Shown: one piece after another, positions 45,499 through 54,719 of the stretch | Layout: the number at the start of each line of letters is the position of its first letter | How positions within the stretch are numbered: position 1 is the stretch's first letter | NCBI RefSeq assembly: GCF_041260665.1 | Contig: NZ_JBGCCT010000003.1 | Span: forward strand, 496,001 to 560,000 | Origin: Catenulispora sp. GP43 | Lineage (GTDB): Bacteria; Actinomycetota; Actinomycetes; Streptomycetales; Catenulisporaceae | Reading direction: 5' to 3' | Length of the DNA: 64,000 nucleotides | Notes under the pieces: generated by a model | The model's input: only the letters and a program-made list of their open reading frames with translations | Database searches by the model: none | Told to the model about the DNA's origin: nothing | Translations under genes and position numbers: made by a program

Positions 45499-46794
45499 GT
45501 GCACGGACTCATCCGCAGACGCATCCCCCTGGCCGGTCTGGCTGTCGCGCTCGTCGCCGCACTGGGCGTCGGCGCGTGCGGGACCAAGGAGAACAAGACC
45601 AAAGCCCCGGCGCATCCCACGATCTCCTACTGGTCCTCGTGGCGGGTCGGCGAGCCGCAGCAGGTGATCTTCGCCGACGCCATCTCGGCCTATGAGAAGG
45701 CCACGGGGGTCACGGTCAACGTGCGCTGGCTGGGCCGGGACTACGGGGACAGCGTGAAGAACGCCGGCGCCGTGGGCAAGGCGCCGGACGTCTACGACGA
45801 CGCCGACGACCACATCACCGACTTCCGCGCGCACGGGCTGATCCAGGACCTGTCCGGGATGATGAGCATGACCATCCCCAACGACGGCGTCACCCTCGGA
45901 TCGGTCCTGCCGACCTCGGTGCAGAAGGCGTCCTCCGACGCCGCCGGACTGGCGATGATCCCCTTCACGCTCGACTCCAGCGGCATCTGGTACGACGCCG
46001 CCACCCACCCCGAATGGGCCACCAGCCCGCCGGCCACCTTCGACGACCTGCTCGCGGCGGCCGAGAAGATCAAGGCCGCCGGCGGGATCCCGTTCGCGCA
46101 GGACGGCACCGTCAACGGCTACAACGCCTACTGGATCTACTGGCTCCTGGACCGGCACGGCGGTCCCGGCACCCTGGCCGCCCTGGGCAAGAGCCCGGCC
46201 GGCTGGGACAACCCCGCGGTGCTCGCCGCCGCGCAGGACGTCGAGCGGCTGGTGAAGGCCAACCTGTTCGAGCCCGACTACATGGCCACGAAGTACCCGG
46301 CGGCCCAGAACCAGTGGGCCCAGCGCAAGGAGGCCATGAACATCAACGGCACCTGGCTGAACAGCGAGACCTCGCCCGACCAGGTCTCCGGGTTCCAGGC
46401 GCAGATGTTCCAGTTCCCCTCGGTGCCCGGCGGTTCGGACTCGGTGGAGGTCGGCACGATCGGCTGGAGCATCAACCCCAAGTCGCCGAACGTGGCCACG
46501 GCCGAGTCCTTCCTGGCCTTCATGATGCAGAAGCAGTACATGAGCCGGATCTCGACCCAGGCGCTGAACATGAGCTCGCGCTCCGACGTGCCGGCACCGC
46601 CGACGCTGGCCGCCGCCCAGAAGGCGATCATCGCCGCGACCAGCGTGCAGCCCACCGACGACGGCGCCTCGAACCTGTACACCGGCTGGTGGAACGACGT
46701 CTTCCTGCCGCTGGACGACCAGCTGTTCTCCGGCAAGATCACGGCTCAGCAGTTCGTCAGCACGGGCAAGTCCCAGACCGCGTCCTATCACTGA
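45499..46794 (+). CDS. Sugar ABC transporter substrate-binding lipoprotein
   Basis: 431 residues. Lipobox VGAC with Cys near residue 31, then a type 1 extracellular solute-binding fold (TISYWSSWRVGEPQQ, FADAISAYEKATGVTVNVRWLGRDYGDSV ... KAPDVYDDADDH, IPFTLDSSGIWYD). It binds an oligosaccharide outside the membrane and delivers it to the two permeases downstream. It starts at GTG. Its place after the GH20 gene suggests that it takes up sugars from amino-sugar glycans. Confidence 0.92.
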   Translation: MHGLIRRRIPLAGLAVALVAALGVGACGTKENKTKAPAHPTISYWSSWRVGEPQQVIFADAISAYEKATGVTVNVRWLGRDYGDSVKNAGAVGKAPDVYDDADDHITDFRAHGLIQDLSGMMSMTIPNDGVTLGSVLPTSVQKASSDAAGLAMIPFTLDSSGIWYDAATHPEWATSPPATFDDLLAAAEKIKAAGGIPFAQDGTVNGYNAYWIYWLLDRHGGPGTLAALGKSPAGWDNPAVLAAAQDVERLVKANLFEPDYMATKYPAAQNQWAQRKEAMNINGTWLNSETSPDQVSGFQAQMFQFPSVPGGSDSVEVGTIGWSINPKSPNVATAESFLAFMMQKQYMSRISTQALNMSSRSDVPAPPTLAAAQKAIIAATSVQPTDDGASNLYTGWWNDVFLPLDDQLFSGKITAQQFVSTGKSQTASYH

Positions 46795-46834
46795 GCTCTG
46801 ATTCCCCGAGCCGTCAGGGCGGGAAGGCGGGACC

Positions 46835-47743
46835 ATGGCGCGCACCGTCGGCGGAGTACGCGGCGAACGAGACCGGGTCTACGTTCCCTACCTGCTTCCC
46901 GCCCTGTTGATCTACACAGTCCTGTTCATCGCACCGGCCGCCGTGACCGTCTGGTACAGCTTCACCAAATGGCAGGGACTGGGAACCCCCGCGCACTACA
47001 CCGGGCTGGCCAATTACCGCGCGATGCTGTCCAACCCGGTGTTCCTCACCTCGTTCCGCAACACCCTGATCCTGGTGGTCGTCGGCGGCGCGTTCGTCTT
47101 CGCGCTGACCTTCCTCACCATGGTCGTCGTGCGCGAGATGCGGGGGCGGGCGTTCGTCCGGTCGATGCTGTTCGTGCCGAGCATCCTGTCGCCGATCGCG
47201 ATCGGCACGGCCGTCGGCTTCCTGCTCAATCCGGACGGCGCGCTCAACCGGCTGCTCTCCGATGTCGGACTGCACTCGCTGACCCGGGGCTGGCTCGGCC
47301 CGGACCTCATCTTCAAGTGCATCGTCGCCGCGGTGGTCTGGATCTCGACCGGCTTCTACGTGGCGATCCTGATGTCCCGCGTCGACGCGATCCCCGAGGA
47401 GCTCTACGAGACGGCGCGGCTGGCCGGGGCCAACCGGCTGGAGCAGTTCCGCTACATCACCTTCCCGCTCAGCCGGGACGCGCTGTCCACCGGCGCCGTG
47501 CTGTGGGTCATCGGGTCGGTGAAGACGTTCGAGATCGTGATCGCCTTCACCGGCACCGCCGGGTCGCCCCCGATCCAGGCCCGCACCGCGGCGGTCGAGC
47601 AATACCTGTCGGTGACCGGCGGGGTCTCCGGGACGCCGCAGCTCGGCTCGGCCGCGGCCATCGGCGTCGTGATGTTCCTGCTGACCGCGGTGCTCGTGGT
47701 GGTTCTGCGGCGGCTTCTGCGGTCCGAGGCGGTGGAGCTGTGA
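46835..47743 (+). CDS. Sugar ABC transporter permease (MalF/MsmF type)
   Basis: 302 residues with six helices. The family loop EELYETARLAGANRLEQFRYITFPLSRDAL contains the EAA motif that contacts the ATPase. Start ATG follows GGGAAGG-like sequence; the last 4 nt overlap the next permease (GTGA). It pairs with the second permease to form the channel. Confidence 0.92.
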   Translation: MARTVGGVRGERDRVYVPYLLPALLIYTVLFIAPAAVTVWYSFTKWQGLGTPAHYTGLANYRAMLSNPVFLTSFRNTLILVVVGGAFVFALTFLTMVVVREMRGRAFVRSMLFVPSILSPIAIGTAVGFLLNPDGALNRLLSDVGLHSLTRGWLGPDLIFKCIVAAVVWISTGFYVAILMSRVDAIPEELYETARLAGANRLEQFRYITFPLSRDALSTGAVLWVIGSVKTFEIVIAFTGTAGSPPIQARTAAVEQYLSVTGGVSGTPQLGSAAAIGVVMFLLTAVLVVVLRRLLRSEAVEL

Positions 47744-48711
47744 ACCAGGCTGCTGACGACGTCGCGCCGGCGGGCGCCGCCACGGCGCGGGCGAAGGCGC
47801 GGCCGGTCCGCGGTCGCCCCGGTCGCCCCGGTCGCCGCGGTCGCCGCGGGATCGACCGGCTGGACGCGCTGTTGTGCGCGGCGGTGCGCGGCGTGCTCTG
47901 GCTGTGGGTCGCGATGATGGTGGTCCTGACCCTGTGGGTCGTGCTGTCCTCGCTCAAGACCAACGGGGAGGTCTTCGAGAACCCGTTCGGCCTGCCGAAG
48001 TCGCCGCAGTGGCGGAACTACAGCGTCGCCTGGTCGGTGTCCGGGTTCGGGCAGGCGGCGTTCAGCTCGGTCACCGTGGTCGCCGCCGCCGCGCTGCTCA
48101 CCATGGCCCTGGCCACCCCGGCGGCGTACGTGCTGGCGCGGGTGGACCGGCGCAGCGCCTCGCGTGTCATCACCTACTTCGCCATCGGCATGGGGATCCC
48201 CGCGCAGGCGCTGGTGGTGCCGTTCTTCCTGATGGCCAACGACCTGTCCACCTTCATGACCGACTGGGTCACCGGCTGGTGGGACGACCGGATCTCGCTG
48301 GCGCTGATCTACATCGTCCTGTCCCTGCCGTTCACGGTCTACCTGCTCACCATGTACTTCCGCTCGCTGCCCACCGAGATCGAGGAGGCGGCCGCGGTGG
48401 ACGGCGCCGGGCCCACCCGGACCTTCGTGGCGATCATGCTGCCGCTGGCCCGGCACGGGCTGGTGACCGCGCTGGTGCTGAACATCGTGGCGCTGTGGAA
48501 CGAGACGCTGTTCGTGCTGATCGTGGTCGGCGACCCGCAGCAGCGGACGCTGCCGGCGACCCTGCTGGAGCTGTACAACACGATGCAGTACACGTCGGAC
48601 TGGGGCGGGCTGTTCGCCGGCATCGTCATCCTGGTGATGCCGATGATCCTGCTCTACCTGTGGGCCGGCCGGCGGATCGTCCAGGCCATGACGCAGGGCG
48701 CGCTCAAATAG
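47740..48711 (+). CDS. Sugar ABC transporter permease (MalG/MsmG type)
   Basis: 323 residues from the GTG at 47740 in the overlap GTGA. An extended basic N-terminus (GRPGRPGRRGRRG region) precedes six helices. The EAA loop reads PTEIEEAAAVDGAGPTRTFVAIMLPLARHGL. No ATPase gene is present in the operon, as for many actinomycete sugar importers, which use a shared MsiK-type ATPase encoded elsewhere. Confidence 0.92.
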   Translation: MNQAADDVAPAGAATARAKARPVRGRPGRPGRRGRRGIDRLDALLCAAVRGVLWLWVAMMVVLTLWVVLSSLKTNGEVFENPFGLPKSPQWRNYSVAWSVSGFGQAAFSSVTVVAAAALLTMALATPAAYVLARVDRRSASRVITYFAIGMGIPAQALVVPFFLMANDLSTFMTDWVTGWWDDRISLALIYIVLSLPFTVYLLTMYFRSLPTEIEEAAAVDGAGPTRTFVAIMLPLARHGLVTALVLNIVALWNETLFVLIVVGDPQQRTLPATLLELYNTMQYTSDWGGLFAGIVILVMPMILLYLWAGRRIVQAMTQGALK

Positions 48712-48745
48712 CCGCGCCCGATTCGCTATGAGAGGTGAGATCGCA

Positions 48746-49726
48746 ATGCTCAAAGTGGCGATCCTGGGCTTCTGGCACGTCCACGCGACGGGCTACGCCG
48801 AGGCGATCCGGGCCCATCCCGGCACCGAACTGGTGGCGATCTGGGACCCCGATCCGGCGCGCGGCACCGAGGCTGCCGAGCGGTGGGGCGTCCCGTTCGT
48901 GCCAGACCTGGAGACCGTGCTCGCCGGCGACGTCGAGGCGGTGGTGGTGACGACGGCGACGGTCGAACACGCGGCGGTCATGGTGCGCGCCGCGGACGCC
49001 GGGAAGCACATCTTCGCCGAGAAGCTGCTCGGCGTGGACCTCGGCGAGGCAGACGCCATCATCGCCGCCGCGCGGCGGGCCGGGGTGGCGCTGACGGTCG
49101 CGCTGCCGCGTCTGACCGAGCACTACACGCGGACCGTCGACCGCCTCCTCCAGGCCGGCGGGTACGGCGACCTGACGTACGCACGGGTCCGGCTGGCCCA
49201 CGACGGTTCCATCAACGACTGGCTCCCCGCACGGTTCTACGACCCGGCGGAGGCGGTCGGCGGCGCTTTCACCGATCTGGGCTGCCATCCCGTCTACTTG
49301 CTGGACCACTTCTTCGGCCGGCTCCCGGTCTCGGTCTCGGCGGTCTACGGCCGGATGAGCGGCCGCGGCGTCGACGACAACTCGGTGGTCACCTTCCAGT
49401 ACGACGACGGTGCGATCGGGGTCGCCGAGACCGGATTCGTCGCCGCGGGCTACAGCCCCTTCACGATCGAGCTCCAGTGGAACGGCGCCACCCTCTTCTA
49501 CGGCTACTCCGGCGAGGAGTTCCTGCTGTGGCAGGAGGGCCGGTCCCGAGTGCTGGAGGCGGCCGGCCAGGACGGCCCGACGCCGTTCGAGCAGTGGGTG
49601 GAGCACGCCGCGGCCGGGACTCTCGACGAGGCCAACCTGACCGCTGCCCGCAACCTCACCGAGCTGGTGACCATGGCCAACGAAAGCGCCGCGACGGGCT
49701 GTTCCGTCTCGCGCCCGCCCAAGTGA
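48746..49726 (+). CDS. Gfo/Idh/MocA family oxidoreductase
   Basis: 326 residues. N-terminal Rossmann fold (KVAILGFWHVHATGYAEAIRAHPGTELVAIWDPDP) with a GFWHVHA loop in place of the usual GxGxxG, AEKLLGVDL at the position of the EKP motif (the Pro is missing), and a GAFTDLGCHPVYLLDHFFG segment of the C-terminal domain. Substrates are sugars or inositols; NAD is the usual cofactor. The EKP change to EKL may affect activity. It lies after the permeases and 18 nt before a second member of the same family. The start ATG 48746 is preferred to 48728 because AGGTGAGA precedes it. Confidence 0.87.
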   Translation: MLKVAILGFWHVHATGYAEAIRAHPGTELVAIWDPDPARGTEAAERWGVPFVPDLETVLAGDVEAVVVTTATVEHAAVMVRAADAGKHIFAEKLLGVDLGEADAIIAAARRAGVALTVALPRLTEHYTRTVDRLLQAGGYGDLTYARVRLAHDGSINDWLPARFYDPAEAVGGAFTDLGCHPVYLLDHFFGRLPVSVSAVYGRMSGRGVDDNSVVTFQYDDGAIGVAETGFVAAGYSPFTIELQWNGATLFYGYSGEEFLLWQEGRSRVLEAAGQDGPTPFEQWVEHAAAGTLDEANLTAARNLTELVTMANESAATGCSVSRPPK

Positions 49727-49744
49727 CAGAACCGGAGATACATC

Positions 49745-50731
49745 ATGGCGAAGCGGTTGAGGGTCGGGATCATCGGAGCCGGCGGCATCGCCGGCGTGCA
49801 CGCCGAGGCCTACGCGCGGATGCCCGAGACAGTGGAGGTCACCGCCGTGGCCGACGTCAACCGGGCGGCGGCCGAGGCCCTGGCCGGCAAACTCGGCGCG
49901 ACCCCCCACGAGGACTACCGCGCGATGGTGTCCGCCGTGGACGCGGTCGACATTTGTCTGCCGCACCACCTGCACGCGGACGCCGCGATCGCCGCGGCGA
50001 AGGCGGGCAAGCACATCCTGTGCGAGAAGCCGCTGTGTATGACCCCTGACGAAGCCGCGCAGGTCCGCCAGGCGGTGCGGGAAGCGGGCGTCACCCTCAT
50101 GTGCGCGCACAACCAGCTGTTCCTGCCGGCGGTCGCCGCGGCCAAGGCCGTGCTGACCGCCGGCGAACTCGGCGACGTCTACGAGGTCCGCACGAACGAC
50201 GCCTTCCGCACCACCTTGACCGCCGAGTCGGCGGGCTGGCGCGGCAGCGCCGCGACCAGCGGCGGCGGGGAGCTGATAGACACCGGCTACCACCCCTCCT
50301 ATCTGCTCCTGCACCTCGCCGGCGGCCGGCCCGCCCAGGTCACGGCGATGCTGGCGAACCACCGCCTGGACTTCCTGGACGCCGAGGACTCCGCACAGGT
50401 CCTGGTGCGCTTCGACAACGGCGTCGTCGGCAACATCGCGACCAGCTGGGCCTACCAGCCCCCGGCGGACACCGAGCGGTTCGCGGTCTTCGGCTCGAAC
50501 GGCTCGCTGCGCGGCGGCGGCGAGTGGCTGCACCTGGAGACGGTGGACGGCGGCTCGCGCTCCGAGCGCTTCCCCGCCGTGGACACGTTCGCCGCGGAGA
50601 TCGCGCACTTCGTGCACTGCGTCACCACCGGCGAACGCCCGCCGCACACCGAGGTCGAGGGATCGGTGGTGCTGGACCTGATCATGGCGGCCTACCGGTC
50701 GGCCGAAGCCGGTGCCGTCGTGGCGGTGTGA
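49745..50731 (+). CDS. Gfo/Idh/MocA family oxidoreductase
   Basis: 328 residues. Canonical nucleotide loop GIIGAGGIAGVHAEAYARMP, EKPLCMTPDEAAQV (with intact EKP) and GGELIDTGYHPSYLLLHLAGG with the catalytic His region. It should oxidise or reduce a sugar or cyclitol with NAD(P). It is probably the catalytic partner for products imported by the transporter. It is the last gene of the operon that starts with the GH20 gene. Confidence 0.92.
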   Translation: MAKRLRVGIIGAGGIAGVHAEAYARMPETVEVTAVADVNRAAAEALAGKLGATPHEDYRAMVSAVDAVDICLPHHLHADAAIAAAKAGKHILCEKPLCMTPDEAAQVRQAVREAGVTLMCAHNQLFLPAVAAAKAVLTAGELGDVYEVRTNDAFRTTLTAESAGWRGSAATSGGGELIDTGYHPSYLLLHLAGGRPAQVTAMLANHRLDFLDAEDSAQVLVRFDNGVVGNIATSWAYQPPADTERFAVFGSNGSLRGGGEWLHLETVDGGSRSERFPAVDTFAAEIAHFVHCVTTGERPPHTEVEGSVVLDLIMAAYRSAEAGAVVAV

Positions 50732-50761
50732 GCGCCGCGGCCGACCGGGTGCGGTCCGGGG

Positions 50762-52054
50762 CTAGACCGGCAGCTCACGCAACCGGCTCACCGGCGAGAG
50801 CACCAGGGCCACGATGACCGCCCCGGAGAACACGGCCGCGGCTATCAGGGCGTTACGGTCGCCGATCGCCCCGGACAGCAGCCCGGCGGTCAGCCCGCCC
50901 AGCGCGCCGCCGCCGAACAGCAACATGCGGAAGCACGCGGTCATCCGGCTCAGCAGCGCCTGCGGCGTCGCGGCCTGGCGCAGGCTGACGATCACCACGT
51001 TCGCGATCCCCAGACCCAGATAGGTGGTGAAGAAGGACGCCGTCACCAGCGCCGCCACGGCCGGCTTCGGCCCGCCGGCCACCGCGATCAGCGCGGGTCC
51101 CGCGAGCAGCGCGCTCTGCGCCCAGAAGTACACCCGGCCCAGCCGGAAGCGCGCGATCACCTTGCGGGAGGCCACCGCCCCGATCAGGCCGCCCACCGAG
51201 GCGGTCGCGAAGATCGCGCCGAGCGCGGAGGCCGCCAGGTGCAGGTCCTGGGTCCCGTAGAGCAGGAACATCGTCCAGACCGTGATCATCGAGAAGTTGC
51301 AGCAGAAGCCGACGACCGCCAGCCACCGCAGGATCCGCGTGCCGAACACCCACGCCAGGCCCTCGCGGATCTCGCGGGGCAGGTTCCGCCGGGCCGCGGG
51401 CGCCGGGCGCGGCTCGCGCTTGCGGACCGCCAGCAGCGAGGTGACCGACACGGCGTAGGAGCAGGCGTCGACGATCAGCGCCGTCGGCGCGCTCAGCACC
51501 GAGACCAGCAGGCCGGCCAGGCCGGGCCCGGCGACGTCGGAGGCCGACGAGCTCATCCCCATCTTGGCGCTGACCTCGACGTAGCGGCGCTCGTCGCCGT
51601 CCACGAGGGTCGGGGCGTAGGGCATCCAGCTCACGTCGAACAGCACCGAGGCGACGCCGACCGCGCAGGCGATGACCAGCAGCACCGGCATGGACAGCGC
51701 GTGCGCCGCGGCCAGCACCGGGACCAGGCCGACCAGCACCATCCGGACCAGGTTCGTCGCGATCATCACGTGCCGGCGCCGGACGCGGTCCGCCCACGCC
51801 CCGAAGACCAGCGCGAGGCCGATGTAGGGCGCGAGCTGCAGGAAGCGCAGGACGCCGACGTCGGCGTCGGAGGCGTGGAACGTCGAGATCGCGGTCAGCG
51901 GCAGCGCCAGGTTCGACACCTGCGTGCCCAGCAGCGACACCGTCTCGCCGAACCAGAACTTGAGGAAGTCCGGGTGGTGCCACAGGCTGCGGTCGGCGGA
52001 CACCGGGCCGGAATCGGGCGCCTGCGCGGCGGACACCGCCGTCGGGGCGGTCAC
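50762..52054 (-). CDS. MFS transporter (EntS/MFS_3 type exporter)
   Basis: 430 residues, 12 helices, starting at GTG 52054 in the GTGA overlap with the aminotransferase gene. The opening SLWHHPDFLKFWFGETVSLLGTQVSNLALPLTAI and GAWADRVRRRHVMI are typical of the MFS_3 exporters. It is cotranscribed with the class V aminotransferase, so its substrate may be a product of that enzyme, such as an amino acid derivative. The specific substrate cannot be read from sequence. Confidence 0.88.
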   Translation of the reverse strand: MTAPTAVSAAQAPDSGPVSADRSLWHHPDFLKFWFGETVSLLGTQVSNLALPLTAISTFHASDADVGVLRFLQLAPYIGLALVFGAWADRVRRRHVMIATNLVRMVLVGLVPVLAAAHALSMPVLLVIACAVGVASVLFDVSWMPYAPTLVDGDERRYVEVSAKMGMSSSASDVAGPGLAGLLVSVLSAPTALIVDACSYAVSVTSLLAVRKREPRPAPAARRNLPREIREGLAWVFGTRILRWLAVVGFCCNFSMITVWTMFLLYGTQDLHLAASALGAIFATASVGGLIGAVASRKVIARFRLGRVYFWAQSALLAGPALIAVAGGPKPAVAALVTASFFTTYLGLGIANVVIVSLRQAATPQALLSRMTACFRMLLFGGGALGGLTAGLLSGAIGDRNALIAAAVFSGAVIVALVLSPVSRLRELPV

Positions 52055-53325
52055 CGGACCACCCTGCGCGCGGCAGAGGTGGCCGAGGCGGCGGCGGCAC
52101 CGGTGGCGGCGAGTTCGGCGACGGCCACCGCTACGGCCGCGACCTCCTCCTCGGTGTTGTAGTAGTGCGGCGACAGGCGCAGACACCAGTCGACGTCCTT
52201 GTCGCCGAAGTCGTAGACCGCGAACTCCCGGAAACTGAGCGCCGAGTTGATGCCGCGGGCGTCCATCGCCGCCTTGAACGGCTGCGGCTTCCAGCCCTCG
52301 ATGGTGAAGGTGACGAGGGCGCCGAGGGCCGCCCCGTGTTCCAGGACCCGGACGCCCCTGATCGTGTGCAGCATGGAGCGCAGCTCAGCGGCCAGCGCCA
52401 GAGCCCGTGTACTGCCGGCCTCCACGCCGACCGCCGTGGCGTAGCGGGCGGCGGCCGCGCAGCCCAGGAGCGTGGCGTACGGGAACTCCCAGTCCTCGAA
52501 GCGCTTCGCCGTCTCAACAGGCTGATAGCGGTCCGGAGCCACCCAGCGGGAGCCGTACATGTCGATGAACAACGGCTCGTACCCGGCGTCCAGAACCCGA
52601 TCGGACACGTACAGGAAGCCCGAGCCCCGGGGCCCGCGCAGGTACTTGCGGCAGGTGGCGGTGAGCAGGTCGCAGCCGATCGCCTCGACGTCGACCGGGA
52701 TCTGGCCCGCCGACTGGCAGGCGTCCACCAGGTAGAGCAGGTCCAGCTCGCGGCAGTGCCGGCCGATCTCGGCGACCGGCTGGACCAGCCCGGAGTTGGT
52801 GGGGATGTGGGTGGCCGCGACGAGCCGCGGCCGGTGTTCGCGCATGAGATCGGCCATCGCCGCGACGTCCACGCCGCCCTCGCGCGTGTCCGGGGCGTGC
52901 ACGACCCGCACGCCGAACCGCTTGCGCAGCGACAGGAAGGCGATCTGGTTGGAGATGAAGTCGTTGCGGGTGGTCAGGATGACGTCGTCGGGTTCGAAGG
53001 GGATCGCCGACAGGCCGGTGGCGAAGGCGTGGGTCGCACTGCTCGCGAACGCGATGTTCTGCGGCGCGGCGTTGATGACCGCACCGGTCGCGGTATAGAA
53101 GCCGGCCACTGCCTCGGCCTGGCGGGCCGCCGCCTCGTAGCCGCCGATCCGGGCCTCGAGGTCGAGGTGCTCGACCATCTCCCGCAGCACCGGGGCCGGG
53201 ATCAGGCCGCAGCCGGCGTTGTTGAAGTGGATGACCTCGGCGCAGCCGGGCGTCTCGGCGCGCAGGGCGGCGACGTTCAGTAGCGCTTCGGCGGTAGCGA
53301 GTGTAGCGCTATCATCGTTATACAT
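52051..53325 (-). CDS. PLP-dependent class V aminotransferase (isopenicillin-N-epimerase-like)
   Basis: 424 residues. Class V fold with HFNNAGCGLIPAPVLREM near residue 31, TRNDFISNQIAFLSL, THIPTNSGLVQPV, YLVDACQSAGQIPVD (Asp binding the pyridine N) and the PLP lysine in CRKYLRGPRGSGFLYVS. Such proteins include epimerases, cysteine desulfurases and aminotransferases; function open. The only canonical in-frame start before the fold is the ATG at 53325, so it begins on the same CATG that starts the divergent MocR gene. TATCGT is 5 nt upstream (leaderless). It overlaps the exporter gene by 4 nt. Confidence 0.85.
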   Translation of the reverse strand: MYNDDSATLATAEALLNVAALRAETPGCAEVIHFNNAGCGLIPAPVLREMVEHLDLEARIGGYEAAARQAEAVAGFYTATGAVINAAPQNIAFASSATHAFATGLSAIPFEPDDVILTTRNDFISNQIAFLSLRKRFGVRVVHAPDTREGGVDVAAMADLMREHRPRLVAATHIPTNSGLVQPVAEIGRHCRELDLLYLVDACQSAGQIPVDVEAIGCDLLTATCRKYLRGPRGSGFLYVSDRVLDAGYEPLFIDMYGSRWVAPDRYQPVETAKRFEDWEFPYATLLGCAAAARYATAVGVEAGSTRALALAAELRSMLHTIRGVRVLEHGAALGALVTFTIEGWKPQPFKAAMDARGINSALSFREFAVYDFGDKDVDWCLRLSPHYYNTEEEVAAVAVAVAELAATGAAAASATSAARRVVR

Positions 53326-53338
53326 GAATGACGATAGC
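53308..53338. promoter_or_regulatory. Palindrome with shared CATG: divergent leaderless promoters and MocR operator
   Basis: GCTATC (53308-53313) and GATAGC (53333-53338) bound a 31-bp imperfect palindrome centred on the CATG at 53323-53326. On the plus strand TATCAT is 8 nt before the MocR ATG; on the minus strand TATCGT is 5 nt before the aminotransferase ATG. Both would be -10 boxes of leaderless genes. A MocR dimer bound here would block both. Confidence 0.6.
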
Positions 53339-54715
53339 ACCACGGTCGCGCTGGCCGACAGTCTCCGCCGGCTCGCGGACCGGCTGTCTCCCGGCGACCG
53401 CCTGCCGAGCAGCCGCGACCTGATCGCGGAACACCAGGTGAGCCCGGTGACCGTGGCCCGCGCGATCGCCCGGCTCGTGGCGGAGGGGGTGGTCGTGACC
53501 CGCACCGGGAGCGGGACGTTCGTCGCGCCCCGTGCCCGGCAGGGAAGTGCTATCGCCGACACCGCTTGGCAGACCGTCGCGCTGGCCGACCGTTTCGTCG
53601 GCGGCGACCAGATCACCGCCGCCCTGGGGCCGGCCCCCGAGGGCACGATCCTGCTCGACGGCGGCTACCTGCACCGCTCGCTCCAGCCGACCGGCCTGCT
53701 GGGCTCGGCCCTGGCCCGCGCCGCGCGCCGCATCGACGTTTGGGACCGCGCGCCGGTCGCCGGGCTGGAAGCACTGCGCGCGATGTTCGCACGCTCGGTC
53801 GGCAGCGGGGTGGGCGCGCAGGACGTGCTGATCACCTCCGGCGGTCAGAGCGCGCTGTCCTTGGCGTTCCGCGCGCTCGCGGCCCCGGGCGGCCCGATCC
53901 TGATGGAGTCGCCGACCTACCCGGTGGCCGTCGAGGCCGCCCGCGCCGCCGGACTGCGCCCCGTCCCGGTCCCCATGGACGACGACGGGATCCGGCCGGA
54001 CCTGCTGGCCGAGGCGTTCGCGATGACCGGCGCGCGGGTGCTGTACTGCCAGCCGACCTTCCACAACCCGACCGGCACGGTCCTGACCCCCGAGCGCCGC
54101 CGCCAGGTCGTCGCCATCGCCCGGGCCTCCGGCGCGTTCCTGGTCGAGGACGACTTCGCCCGGCTGCTCGGCCACGGCGGGCCGGTGCCGCCGCCGCTGG
54201 CCCGGGACGACCGCGACGGGACGGTCGTGTCCCTGACCTCGCTGACGAAGCCGGCCGCGCCGAGCCTGCGGGTCGGAGCGCTGGTGGCCCGCGGCCCGGT
54301 GATGGAGCGGCTGCGCGCGCTGCGCCGGCTGGACGACTTCTTCGTGGCGCGCCCGATGCAGGAGGCCGCGCTGGAGATCCTGGGCTCGCCAGCCTGGGAC
54401 CGGCACCTCAGGACCCTGAGTACCGCGTTGCGCGAGCGCTGCGCGCTGGCCGCCGCGGCCGTGGCGATCGCGCGCCCGGACTGGACCGTGACCCGGGTGC
54501 CGGCCGGCGGGCTGCACCTGTGGATCCGCCTCGCGCCCGGCGAGGACGACCTGGCCGTGGTGCGGGGCGCGCGCGACCGGGGCGTCGCGGTGAGCCCCGG
54601 ACGCGGCTACTTCGCGGCCGAGGCGCCGGCGGCCTACGTCCGGGTCGGCTTCGCCGCCGCCGCGCACCACGCGGAGTTGAGTGAGGGGATCCGGCGGTTG
54701 ACGGCGTCGGACTGA
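53324..54715 (+). CDS. MocR/PdxR-type GntR regulator with aminotransferase domain
   Basis: 463 residues. A GntR winged helix at 1-70 (RLSPGDRLPSSRDLIAEHQVSPVTVARAIARLVAEGVVVTRTGSGTFV), linker, then a fold-type I aminotransferase domain (QDVLITSGGQSALSLAFRALAAPG, YCQPTFHNPTGTVLTPERR, SLTSLTKPAAPSLRVGALVA with the PLP lysine). MocR proteins sense PLP or an amino-acid adduct and activate or repress adjacent genes. The divergent aminotransferase and exporter genes are the obvious targets. The 3' end is 4 bp from the convergent hydrolase gene. Confidence 0.92.
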   Translation: MNDDSTTVALADSLRRLADRLSPGDRLPSSRDLIAEHQVSPVTVARAIARLVAEGVVVTRTGSGTFVAPRARQGSAIADTAWQTVALADRFVGGDQITAALGPAPEGTILLDGGYLHRSLQPTGLLGSALARAARRIDVWDRAPVAGLEALRAMFARSVGSGVGAQDVLITSGGQSALSLAFRALAAPGGPILMESPTYPVAVEAARAAGLRPVPVPMDDDGIRPDLLAEAFAMTGARVLYCQPTFHNPTGTVLTPERRRQVVAIARASGAFLVEDDFARLLGHGGPVPPPLARDDRDGTVVSLTSLTKPAAPSLRVGALVARGPVMERLRALRRLDDFFVARPMQEAALEILGSPAWDRHLRTLSTALRERCALAAAAVAIARPDWTVTRVPAGGLHLWIRLAPGEDDLAVVRGARDRGVAVSPGRGYFAAEAPAAYVRVGFAAAAHHAELSEGIRRLTASD

Positions 54716-54719
54716 AGCC

